From Tricholoma matsutake (Eukaryota; Basidiomycota; Agaricomycetes; Agaricales; Tricholomataceae): 64,000 nt of DNA. Shown here piece after piece: positions 21,600-32,190 of this stretch. The position numbers were made by a program, and so were the translations under genes. The first letter of the stretch is position 1. Each line of letters opens with the position of its first letter. The stretch lies in assembly GCA_026075535.2 (NCBI GenBank), contig AP026548.1, positions 1,116,001-1,180,000 of the forward strand, given 5' to 3'. The notes under the pieces are model-generated. The model was not told the DNA's origin, searched no databases, and saw only the letters and a list, made by a program, of their open reading frames with translations.

Positions 21600-21885
21600 T
21601 TCAGGCAACCACCCCTGACTCCCTACTTAGGGTAGATTGTCCCACCAAGAAAGACTACCCTAAGTAGGCCTAAGACCAGGGGATAGTTCCAAGCTCCATG
21701 GTCCTCCCCATGCTTAGGCCTGGACATCCCATTGGAAGCCCCAAAAGGCAGTTTGGTCTGCCCCACAGAACTATATTTGGACCAAGTATACCTTGGGGAG
21801 GTCCAACTGCTGTGGGCAGCCCCATGTTACATTTGGGCCAGTCCCAATAATGTGGGATTCCCCTGCCCTGTCACATCACATATAC
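21600..21885. repeat. Dispersed repeat C, copy 2
   Basis: Second copy of the repeat at 19113-19395. This copy keeps a palindrome (CTACTTAGGGTAGATTG against CTACCCTAAGTAGG), suggesting a foldback element. Confidence 0.8.
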
Positions 21886-22353
21886 TTGGGAGTCCCAGAG
21901 GTGATGTGACAATTAACTAATATAGCTTCATTTAAACAAGAGAATCAAGTCTTTACATGTTAGATGTGTAACTTATGTTTGAATAGCCAGATACTCTACT
22001 GTAACCTACAGGTATGAGAAGCCAGGTGAAGATAGAAGGTGATACAATTGAATGAGGTATTTTACTTTTTGTGACATGTGACAATTCTTTTTACAGAAGA
22101 ATCAAAAGCTCTACAGCAGTTATTACAAAGAGACTCTGGTACACACCTTTTTTAATGTATATTATTTCTTTGTAGGATGAACCCCAGTGGTGTATCCCCT
22201 GACTACTGAGGCCACAACATTCCCCTTCTGGTGCATTGCTTGTACATGTTTATGATGGGCCAGTGTGTGACCATTTCACCTCACCTAACTTTCCCACAGT
22301 ATGTCACATTAGTTGACATGATTCTATCACATCATGGCTACTGATCTGTAGTA

Positions 22354-22970
22354 ACTTAGGGTCTGGTTGGCAACCAAGTTGAGGTTGAGGTTACAGTTAG
22401 AGTATATAAGCATCAAAATGTGATATAAGTCATGTGTCATCCATCATCCATGGGAGATGCTGTTGTTTTTTGCCATGCTTCATTGCTTCATGAAAGTTAT
22501 TTGGTTCCTGGAATCATTCAGAAGAATGGGGGCAATGTTTTTGATGCCTAGTGATTGTTGGTTGATGGTGAGCAGGCAGTTCACACAGATATTTCATTAC
22601 ATTTGCAAAATAAGTATTTATTGTAAGTTACTAATCTACTTTTAATAACTGTCCCATGATGTGAGGAACTCTATGTAAGCTAGAATCTATAAACAATTTG
22701 ATAGAATAACCCCTTGACATTGTTGGGAATGGTGTCAAGAGGTGGCACTCACCACGGTTCCTGGTGCTATGGTATCATCATGTCCTGTTTCTGATCATCA
22801 TCGGCATATCCTGTTTCTCAGCATGGTTGATGCATCAAAGTGTGGCACAAAACAACAACATCTCCCATGGATGATGGATGACATGTGACTTATATCATGT
22901 TTTGATGCTTACATACTCTAACCATAACCTCAACCTCAATGCAGGTTTGGTTGCTGAACAGACCCTAAGT
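22354..22970. mobile_element. MITE with ~130-bp inverted ends, PIF/Harbinger-like termini
   Basis: The left end ACTTAGGGTCTGGTTGGCAACC and the right end GGTTGCTGAACAGACCCTAAGT are inverted. Similarity continues inward for about 130 bp (GTTGAGGTTGAGG, TATAAGCATCAAAA, CATCCATGGGAGATG and complements). TAGTA flanks both ends (22349-22353 and 22971-22975). The termini resemble the GGTCCTGTTTGGCAACC ends of the Harbinger element at 25129, so it may be its non-autonomous relative. The 5-bp duplication is not typical of that family, leaving the class uncertain. Confidence 0.7.
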
Positions 22971-23307
22971 TAGTAAATCTGCTTATCTCCCTCACCCATC
23001 AATAATATCGTTGACTTCAACCTTGTAAGGTATCCCACCTAGCTCACCCAATGTAGGCCGCCCTTTGATATCATGTAAGCAATACTGTACCAATGCAATC
23101 AATTCATCAGGGGGTGTGACCTGTGACCGACCTGACAAAAAGTTATTTTCATCAGGTCGTGAAAATTTCTGTGACCTGGGCCACAATTTAGCCAGAAATG
23201 TGTGAAAATTGCCTTTTTTGGACACTTTTGGCTCTCCCAAGTTCGTCCATTGTCGTTGTGACCCATGACTTCTGTGATCTTTCATTTTGACACAAAGGCC
23301 CATGACC

Positions 23308-23392
23308 CTCAGTAAAAAAGGAAATTTGGGAATGTCACATGACTATTGCCTCATAGTCACATGACATTCCCAAATTTCCTTTTGTACTGAGT
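23308..23392. repeat. Long near-perfect hairpin
   Basis: Arms of about 38 bp (left 23308-23345, right 23354-23392) around an 8-base loop, core AAATTTGGGAATGTCACATGAC. It may be a MITE remnant. The rest of 22976-23686 shows no gene I recognise. Confidence 0.85.
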
Positions 23393-23686
23393 GTGACCCA
23401 TGACTGACAAATTGAATGTGTTGGTACAGTAGATAATGGACTGATAACAGATCAAATCATAGATCAAGCTTGGCACAACGAGATCAATGTGATGGGCAAC
23501 TCAGCTACTTCTGACGTTGCCATCAACGTTGCCACGCCAAGTCACACTCATCATCCCCCATGACAAGCTCACTATTCCACTCATTCTGCACCCTTTCCCT
23601 TTGCTTTTTTTGGTAGATAATACTTATATATGTGCATAGAGTGTTATTAAACAATCAATTTCGCTTTTACACCCATTTTGGGCCTA

Positions 23687-25040
23687 TAACAAACATCTTC
23701 TCTTGATAAAGAGAGGAGTAGGGGTCTCTTTTTCCATTGAGGGGCTCTACTACATGTGCATGGGTATATAATTATATTTAGAGCTATGTACACAAGTGTT
23801 ATTTGTGCTGTATGAGGTAGGAAGGGAGGGAAGAAGGAGAAGTGAGAGAGTGACCAAAGAGGGTAATCTGTAATGAGCAGTAGAGGTTATGGCAGGGGGA
23901 TAAGGTTCTGGATCACTAGGGCATGGGTTCCCCATCAACATAGGTGAACTTCACTCACCATGGAGCACGCACCTTACCTGGCATCTGGATATCCTTCCAA
24001 CCATTTATTATAGTTGATTCCCTAATAAGAATAGCCTAGATACAATCCCAAAAGTCAAAACTTCATCCTCCAATGTAGGGTTTTCACCTACTCACCTATT
24101 CTCCTTGTCACTCTATGCCAGCTCATATAGCCAATTAGTGACAGTGTAGACAGGTATACCAAGGCATTATAAGCAATATTAACACCTCAATACAGTCCAT
24201 GAGTCTGTAAAAGAGAGGTGAAGAGTCAATGTAAGGAGGTAGGTTACAGTCACTCACCCAAGGTCCTTAATGTAGGTGAAAACCCTACATTGGAGGACAA
24301 AGTTTTGACTTTCAGGATTGTATCTAGGCTATTCTTATTAGTGAATCAACTATAATAAATGGTTGGAAGGATATCCAGATGCCGGGTAAGGTGCATGCTC
24401 CATGGTGAGTGAAGTTCACCTATGTTGATGGGGAACCCATGCCCTAGTGAGCCAGAACCTTATCCCCCTGCCATAACCTCTACTAACCTTCATTATACTT
24501 TTATATCAGACCTAGGAATTGAAGAAAGCGAATATTTTGGCTCCATGGATCTCTCAGAGTAAGCATTCCTCCTCCTCACTCCTCATTGTCTTTTCTGTCT
24601 ATACTGACCACTCTAGAGTCTTTAGGGGGCATATCACATCATTCACTATAACTATCCTGTCCTTTTTCAATGCCAATATTAGAAGTGGAAGGCCCAGGAG
24701 TGTAGGTAAGTGATAACCTCTCCCCCTCCCCATACAGCTGCATTGACACACAAATCCTCACTCCCAGTTCTCCCAACTTCATTCCCAACCTCTACATACA
24801 TCCCTCCATCCTTCTACATACACCCTGGTGACTGTGGAGCATGTACATGCTCATTACAGATTACCCTCTTTGGTCACTCTCTCACTTCTCCCCCTTCCCT
24901 CCCTTCCTACCTCATACAGCACAAATAACACTTGTGTACATAGCTCTAAATATAATTATATACCAATGCGCATGCAGTACAGCCCCTCAATGGAAAAAGA
25001 GACCCCTACTCCTCTCTTTATCAAGAGAAGATGTTTGTTC
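23687..25040. repeat. Large inverted repeat with a 365-bp insert in one arm
   Basis: The left arm is 23687-24092. The right arm is 24272-24484 plus 24850-25040. Outer ends are AACAAACATCTTCTCTTGA and its complement; inner ends read TAGGGTTTTCACCTAC and its complement. The right arm carries 24485-24849, absent from the left. The centre (24093-24271) is unique. It looks like two inverted copies of one element or a transposon with about 400-bp inverted repeats. Short open frames inside are mirrored in both arms and not convincing. Confidence 0.85.
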
Positions 25041-25272
25041 TGGACTTCCTCTACAAACACTTTATAGTCAAATTTTGTACCAGTTATCCTGGACATCAAC
25101 TCATGTGTTTGCTTCTTCTCAAACCTAAGGTCCTGTTTGGCAACCAAATTTAGCCAGACATCTACAACTAAACTACAACTAACCATTGTTGATAATGATT
25201 ATATAATCACATCGATCATAGTATCGATCGTACCCTTACACCGCGTGCAGCTTCATACTGGTTGCCCTTGCT

Positions 25273-26653
25273 ATGGAGGTAGATGATGGTAATGATACAG
25301 ATGGTGGGGGATCTACTACTTCTTCTGAGAGGGATGATGTGGAACGTTCACAAAGAACCTCGTATCTAATGGTTATTATCTCTACTCTTGCAGCCGCTAT
25401 CACTCATTATGCATCTGGTCTCTATGACAAGCAGGCATATCACACATCAGCTCTCACTGGTCATGCCTGGGTCCTCGAGTTGCTCACTGGTCACCCTGAT
25501 CATATCCAATGTGAACTTGGTGTCAGGCATCACATATTTCATCTTCTCATTGATAAGCTTTGAGAATTGGGCCATAGCGATTCACGTTATGTTACTTTGG
25601 AGGAACAGCTTGCAATTTTCCTCTACTCATGTGTGACAGGTCTCTCAACCCATCATGTTGGTGAGAGATTTCAGCATACAACCAACACAATTTCTAGGTA
25701 TGTTTGATTTGATGCTGGCTTTCCCGATTCTCAAGCAGCATACAGATACTTCAAAGCCATGCTTGCAGTGTTTTCTTCTGCTCCGTTTTACACCACTTAT
25801 GTCCAAATGCCAACTACATCTGATCCAGTGCCTCCTGAAATATTCCACAATCTGAAGTGCTACCCATTCTTCAAGGATGCGCTTGGAGCACTTGATGGGA
25901 CACACATAAACTGTTCACCCTCAGCACAGGAGCGTGAAGCTGCTCGCAACTGAAAAGGCTTATTGACTCAGAACTGCCTGGTTGCTTGTAGCTTCAATCT
26001 ATTGTTTTTGTATGTCCTCAGTGGTTGGGAGGGATCAGCCTTGGATGCGCTAATATTCTATAATGCACGTCTAACTGACTTCCCCATCCCCAATGGGAAA
26101 TATTATCTGGCAGATGCAGGCTTTCCTGTATGCGACAAGCTGTTGGTTCCATATCGTGGTGTTCGCTATCATCTTGCAGAGTGGGGGCGTGCACAGATCC
26201 GGCAAGTTCTTTAACAAAGGTTGTTATCCAGTGATTTATTGTCAATGCAGACCTGCAAACAAAGAAGAATTATTCAATCTTCATCATGCCTCTGCTCGTA
26301 ACGTAATCGAGCGAATTTTTGGCATTCTGAAGTGCTGCTTTCGGATTCTCATCATCCCACCTGAGTATGATCTTCAAATACAGACATGTATTCCCCCCGC
26401 CCTTTGTGCACTGCACAATTTCATCTGTCGGCATGATCCCTCTGATATCAATGACTTTCCTGATACCACCGACAATCCAGCTGATCATGCAGATGGCTCT
26501 GGAATTGGAGAGCTTGCCACAAGTGCAGTGAGTGCACAAGAGCGGGCAAGTGCAGGTAACAAGCGAGACCAAATTGCGTAGGACATGTGGAACAGCTACC
26601 AACAAATTCTCCAAGAAAGGGGTGAGGTTTGGGAAGATGTATCTACCATTTAA
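25273..26653 (+). pseudogene. PIF/Harbinger DDE transposase, three in-frame stops
   Basis: This endonuclease cuts and rejoins the element at its terminal repeats, normally with the Myb partner. Exons 25273-25697, 25746-26201 and 26251-26653 join in frame (427 residues). The second intron uses a GC donor (GCAAGT). Motifs: EEQLAIFLYSCVTGLS, FFKDALGALDGTHI (first D), LSGWEGSALDALIF (second D), YYLADAGFPV, LLVPYRGVRYHL and ARNVIERIFGILKCCFRIL (E). Stops are TGA at 25561-25563 and 25951-25953, both at expected arginine codons, and TAG at 26579-26581. The first ATG after the left terminal repeat was taken as start. Confidence 0.92.
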
Positions 26654-26887
26654 TATCATGTGTACTGCGACCATCTATCTTACTCTTGTAACATGCCTTC
26701 TCTTTGCTACGCTTAAAATATGGCTACCATTCTTTTGTTACCTTCTTGTATCAGCGTACAACATATCAATTCTATCATGACATCTGTGCAAATTTTATTT
26801 GGTAGACAAATTTCCTGCTCGTACACAAAAACATCTACAATTTGACATAAAGGATACACACGTACTACATGCTCATTGTTCAATACA

Positions 26888-28289
26888 CTACAGTGCAGTG
26901 GCATCATTGGTAGTATCATCAATGGTCACTCCAATTTTAGACAGCTTATGCTTCACCCAAGCCTTCCAGACACTTTCAATTGAGATCGAGAGATACGCCT
27001 TAGCACTGCCTTCATTTTCCTCCAATATCTCGATCAGCGCAGCAAGAACATCAGGTAGCAAGTGTGTTTCCAACTGTTGAGCACGTTCCACCACTTCACT
27101 GATGGTATTTTCGCAATGATCGCAACGAGATAGCTGATCTACATGTCGCACTTCATCCAATTCGAGCCCTCTCCAGTATGATGCACTCAGATCAGCAATG
27201 CCATGCCCAATTGATGTTAAGGCAATTGCACCCATCATCTGTCCTTGCTTCGCAGATGTAGATGTTGATGTTGATAAATGAGATGAAGAAGGTTGAGAGC
27301 TTGTGTTTTCGGCTACAGAAAACCACTGCTTTGATGCAATAGATGGTGAAGCAGGAGGGGGAGTAGGTGGGGGCTGCCCAGCAAGATTGTTTACATCATT
27401 GTGCTCGCTTGCATTACCAGAGACCATATCCACATCACCAGAGCCACCTGTTGCAACACTGGCAGTTGGCACCCCAGTCGATACAGGGGGTTCCCCATGC
27501 TTGGTCACCAAGGCTCCACCTGCAACAGGGTCTCCAGCAGATCCAGCAGATCCCTGGGCTGATCCTCCAGTGCTGGGAGTGACATTGTGATTACCTTGAA
27601 CAGATCCACCAGCCTGAGTGCTGGTAGCAACACCAGGACTGAGACTGTTTGCTTGGTATGCTTTTTTGCCTTTTGTGAGACTTGGCATCAAGAGTTTGAC
27701 ATTATCATACAGGCTCCACCCCTTCTCGCCATATAGAGATGCTTTGGGATGTTTCTGTACATGATTAGCAAAGATTGAGAATGATTTTAGGGCACATACC
27801 GCGACATAGTCTTTCCAAACTTCTTTGAGATCTGAGGGTGTATCATCTGTGAGGCCCAGGCCATTCTCAGGAGTCCATGCGATGCTGGAAAGGTTAGTCA
27901 GTGGATCCACAATTCCAAATATTTCTTTAATCTAGGAGAGATGTTCAATGATTGCAAACTTGGAGATGATATTTAGAGTGGCTCACACGTCCCCACTTGG
28001 TCTTACAACTGTCAGCTGTCTTCACAGCACCCTTGGCACTCCCCACCTCTTTGGCAACAGCACTCCATATGGCAGGCCTGAAGTTCATACCATCGCCAGC
28101 TTCGGCTTGGTGTGCCAGCAGCGAAGAGATGAGGGCTTGTTCCTCTTCAGGACTCCATGCAGCACGCTTGCTTGGTTTGGAAGCTTGAGATTGAGCAGAG
28201 CTTTTCTTTGCTTTTGTGCTCATTGATACCCAATGGCAATCGTAGGTTTGATTGAGACGACGACGCTTTCTAGATCTTGTCTGCATCAT
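26888..28289 (-). CDS. Myb/SANT-like DNA-binding protein of the Harbinger element
   Basis: The second protein of PIF/Harbinger elements; relatives bind DNA and help bring transposase to the element and nucleus. Exon 28289-27987, intron 27932-27986 (GTGAGC donor, CTAG acceptor) and exon 27931-26888 give an uninterrupted frame of 448 residues. A basic start (QTRSRKRRRL, a likely nuclear signal) precedes a Myb/SANT domain (AAWSPEEEQALISSLL, WSAVAKEVGS, CKTKWGRIKEIFGI). Then come VWKDYVAVC, HPKASLYGEKGWSLYDNVKL, a Ser/Thr/Gly/Pro-rich linker and a helical C-terminus. The start ATG (28289 or 28286) lies just inside the terminal repeat. It is the most intact gene in the window. Confidence 0.85.
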
Positions 28290-28403
28290 GGGCTGGTACT
28301 GGGACAGTATCGATGTGACTACATAATCATTATCAACAACAGTTAGTTGTACATAGTTTAGTTGTAGATGTCTGGCTAAATTTGGTTGCCAAACAGGACC
28401 TAA

Positions 28404-29122
28404 GTATTTCCACCACAAGTCTGTGCATTGAGGCCTGATAGGTCTCACAGACATATGGGTCAGAAAATCATATCCATCCCATGTACATATACATACCTCT
28501 GACTTAGTGGATATCATAGTCATTGTTTATTTTTGTCCAGAAGTTGTTAGTTCCAGAGCTTAAATGCTTATTACTGGTGGCAATATGGCCTGATTGTGCG
28601 TCTGCCGCCACAGGAAAGGTTGGTGAGTCCCATATACCATTTGTGTCTGGAGGATGATCACTCGAGAGAGTGGGGAAAATTGCATTATAACCAGCACACA
28701 CTGTTTGGTTTCTTTGGTTTCAGCCTTCGCACCTCCAGTGGAAGTGGGTCTGTAGCATGAATCAAATTGTTGATTTTTTCCATCTACATAAGCATTAGTT
28801 TCTGTGCTTCTTGGTCATGCATAATGCCACTTGCTTTTTATGTCGATGTCAGTGGGTGGGTAGCAATGATAGCAGGAATGAAGAGGTAACTGATATGGGT
28901 CAGTAATTTAGACAGTGTTGTGTGTGACAATGTTAGGAAAACCAGACACTTTACATCTAAGAGCCGAAGAATCAAAAAAAGTATGTGCAGGCACATGACT
29001 ACACACTAAGAATTTCAGGAATACACTGGGTGCATGGCACAATAATACTGCCTGAGAAGTACTGTGAAAGTATCCTGACAGTATTCCTAATATTGTCAAC
29101 ATACTCCTGCAGCACAAAAGTG
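28404..29122. other. No gene recognised
   Basis: Intergenic sequence between the Harbinger and hAT-type elements. A 65-residue minus-strand frame at 28504-28701 has no recognisable motif. Confidence 0.4.
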
Positions 29123-29130
29123 TTTTCGTC

Positions 29131-30493
29131 TAGTGCTGTGCTTGGCCCAGCCTCAGGCCAGGCTGGGCCCAAATAGGCCAAGCCAAGCTGGGCCACAATG
29201 ATGGCTTAATGGCAGCTTTGGCCCGGCTTGGGGTGCTGAACATCCAAAGCCAGGCTGTGAAGCCCTGGCTTTTTGGTGGGTTACAGCGATGAATTTGTTG
29301 CAGGTTTGTTGAAGTTTTTGGTGGTGGGAAAGTTATCTCAATATGGTAATATATTCTCGTCTTTACACCATCGTCCTAACTCATGTCACATCAACATTAC
29401 CTGCTTCTGGCTGGGATCTCACCACTTTCCCATCAACTTCTGAGTCAGGTTTCAGCCACCACCATTCTACTTCAACCTGATTTGACAGCAAACCCTGTGC
29501 CAGCAAAGTTGCTACATCACTAGCATTTATGTGTTTGTTGCACATTTGACAAGCCTCATTCATGTTGCTGAGGCTTGAGCTGACTTCAGATTGTGATAAG
29601 TTTGATAAGTTTGATAAGTTTGTCATATTCTTCAAACTAAAAAGCTAAATACAACTTCTTTCCTCATCATAAAGGCTTAAGAAATCACAATAGGGAGCAA
29701 AGACCAAAGTGGCAGGCTGGTGGGCAGGTATCAGGATGCTTGTGCAGCAGGCTACCAATGAGGTATGCAATATCTACACTCCTGTGATGGCTGTTGCTGA
29801 CTACCCCACCTCACAGACCAGCCAAACACATGCAGAGTGAATAGGCCTCGTCGACACTTACATCGATCCACGGAATGCCTTTGTTCTGTTTACTGAAATG
29901 TCCATTCGAGATCTTGTGATCCCCAGTTGGATTTGCTTGGCTGAAACCATGCATGACATAGGATCAAATGTATTTGAGATGGACCACAATGAACGGTGAG
30001 GACCCCTCAAAAGACAGGACAGCGGGCCAACAACAATGAATGGCATGATGATGGGCGATCATTGTCACAATACCCATAAAAGGGTCTCTTGTACTAGTAT
30101 ATTCATTTGTCATTCCCCCTCGATTGCTAACTGGGTTAAGTTGTGTTATAAGTCACATATTTGTTAATATTCATGTTCGCACAATCTTAATAGATACATT
30201 TTCCTAGTATCATTGACTTTGTAGCTACCCTGAGTGAATGTTAGGGGGCATAATAGTCTCATTTGTTGCACGAGAAGACTATGTATTCCTCCAAGTAGCT
30301 TCCTGTACTACTAATAGATCAGTATGCAAAAATTGAACATTCTACATACAAAAGCTGTGGCCTAAGCTGGGCCAGGCCAAAGCCAGGCTCTAATCGATGG
30401 CTTTGGCCTGGCCTGTGTGTTGAGAAAGCCAAAGCCACCTCAGGCCAAGCCAAAGCCAGGGCTTTTAGGCCAAGCCAGGCCAGAACAGCACTA
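29131..30493. mobile_element. hAT-type non-autonomous element, 1,363 bp
   Basis: The left end TAGTGCTGTGCTTGGCCCAGCC mirrors the right end GGCCTGGCTTGGCC-type sequence finishing AGCACTA. The flanking 8-bp duplications are TTTTCGTC (29123-29130) and TTTTTGTC (30494-30501), differing only at a CpG. Both ends are filled with short palindromic AAGCCAGGCC/GGCCTGGCTT words for about 140 bp. No transposase is recognised; a minus-strand frame at 29381-29635 (CQMCNKHINASDVATLL) is unassigned. Confidence 0.85.
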
Positions 30494-30501
30494 TTTTTGT
30501 C

Positions 30502-31215
30502 GGAACCGATGTTTTTTATGCAGAGCAACTGCCTCTGGCTCAGTAATCTTCAGATAGCTTGCTACTGTAGGTCTGTGGCATTGATAAGCGAGACAATAAA
30601 GGTGGCACATCAGGAAATGACTGACTCGGCCACTTTGAGTGAATAGTCTTGCCATAATGTTGTAACTAGTTGCCAGGCACCCATTGTAGGGAATTGGGTG
30701 CGAATCTCTTGAATGAAGGGGCTGATAACATCAAATGTTGCATCTTGCTGTCGTGTTCCTTTCAGATTGAGTTTTGCATGTGCTCAAGAGACAGATTTGG
30801 CACTGCAAACAGTCAGTCTTAACATGTTGATCTAAAAATTGGCTATACATGCCTGATCCCATATTGAGACTTGTCAAAATGATCCAGTATGTGCTCTGCA
30901 ATACAATTGTCATTGAAGCCAAGCTTCCAGTAGTATCAAATCCAGGAATGTAACTCGTCCTCAGGTGCTGAAAATATTGAGCGGAAAAGATTGGAAGTAA
31001 TAGTACCATGTTACATATGCAACAGTTTGTGTTGATTTCCTCATGCCATGGAATCTGATTACTGGTAAATTACCGGTAAATAATAGGTTGGTAAAAAATA
31101 TGAATTTTTTATGCAACCCTATTTGGGAATTGCCATATGGGACATGTGTTTGTAATTTCGGGAATTCCTGCATGGGACAAACAAACAGTTGAAAATTTTT
31201 TTCTTCTCTTCTTCA
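30502..31215. other. No gene recognised
   Basis: It contains a palindromic TTACTGGTAAATTACCGGTAAATAA near 31060 but no identifiable gene. A 92-residue minus-strand frame at 30731-31009 is unassigned. Confidence 0.4.
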
Positions 31216-31610
31216 CCAACCACCATGTCAGTGTCTCCCTGTCATAGGGAGTTGCTGTGCTGATGTAGTCGACATACAACATGGATGGGCCTGCATTTCT
31301 ATCAAAGAGATGTTAAGCACAGCTGTCATGGCTGTGTGGGTGGTAACATTATGTTGTATGTAGTCCCACCACATCAGCATCTCCCTGTCATAGGGGGTTG
31401 CCCTGCTGAAATAGTTGGCATCTGAGGTGGATGGCCCAGATCTCTATTAATGCACAGCTGTCATGGCTGTGTGGCAACCTACCGTGTGGGCATCTCCCTG
31501 TCATAGGGAGTTGCTGTGCTGACATAGTTGGCATCCCACATGGATGGGCCCACATTTCTATCAAAGAGATGTTAAGCATGGCTGTTATGGCTGTGTGGGT
31601 GTTGGGAGCT
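31216..31610. repeat. Tandem repeat, units of about 120-150 bp
   Basis: CATCTCCCTGTCATAGGGAG and variants occur near 31233, 31378 and 31489, followed each time by TTGCTGTGCTGA, GGATGGGCC and GCACAGCTGTCATGGCTGTG. It looks like a degenerate three-copy tandem. Confidence 0.8.
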
Positions 31611-31615
31611 CCTTC

Positions 31616-31840
31616 CCCAGTGGACCCAGTGTGCACTGTCAACAGTGTCGTCCATCTGGGAAGGATAGCAGCATTATTTGGATGTGCTGTAGCCCTTCCT
31701 TTCCCTTGGGACCTAGTGTGTGCTGCCAACAGTGTCATCCATCTGGGAAGGATAGCAGTGTTATTTGGATGTGCTGTAGCCCTTCCTTTCCCTTGGGACC
31801 TAGTGTGCGCTGCCAACAGCATCGTCTGTTTGGGAAAGGG
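31616..31840. repeat. 87-bp tandem repeat, about 2.5 copies
   Basis: The unit runs from ACCTAGTGTG (31711) to the same word at 31798, 87 bp apart. Because 87 is a multiple of three, all frames stay open across copies and long frames appear on both strands (31431-31874 and 31388-31843). I treat those as repeat artefacts. Confidence 0.85.
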
Positions 31841-32190
31841 CAAGGCTAACCTAAGTCCTGTAATATCTTTGTAGTTTTCTAGGTAAGAGGTCTTTATTCA
31901 TAGGAGGCACAGCCATCCAAAGCCTTGTACACAGTTCCCACTGTCCTGGGCTGACAACATGGATGGGCCTTTGTCTCCTTGTAATTATTTGTTCATAGGC
32001 TGAGTAACCCTCCAAAGCCTGGCTTGCAGTTCCAACCATGGTTTTGCATACCTTTGCTTAATTTTGCGTAATTTGGTGTAATTTGGTGTAATTTAGGCAG
32101 GAGTTACAAGTAATAACAAACAGCCACATGCAATACTTTGCCATTTTTGTCAGTCACAGATAGTCACAACACCTTATACTGACATCCATC

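Larger units (their letters stand above)
25129..28400. mobile_element. PIF/Harbinger DNA transposon, near-complete (3.27 kb)
   Basis: Inverted terminal repeats of about 95 bp begin GGTCCTGTTTGGCAACCAAA and end with the complement at 28400. TAA duplications flank both sides (25126-25128 and 28401-28403), as expected for this superfamily. It carries its two standard genes convergently, a DDE transposase on plus and a Myb/SANT-like protein on minus. Only a few stop codons separate it from a complete element. Confidence 0.95.

Noticed and set aside
27303..27590. 95-codon plus-strand frame inside the Harbinger element
   Set aside because: Shadow of the Myb/SANT gene linker on the opposite strand.
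31216..31610. CRISPR-like spacing of CATCTCCCTGTCATAGGG
   Set aside because: Intervals are 110-145 bp and themselves repeated; this is a eukaryotic tandem repeat.
31388..31874. 147-151-codon frames on opposite strands
   Set aside because: Product of the 87-bp in-frame tandem repeat.
32040..32100. TTTGCGTAATTTGGTGTAATTTGGTGTAATTT run as a promoter
   Set aside because: Just a short local repeat; no evidence that it controls the gene at 32191.
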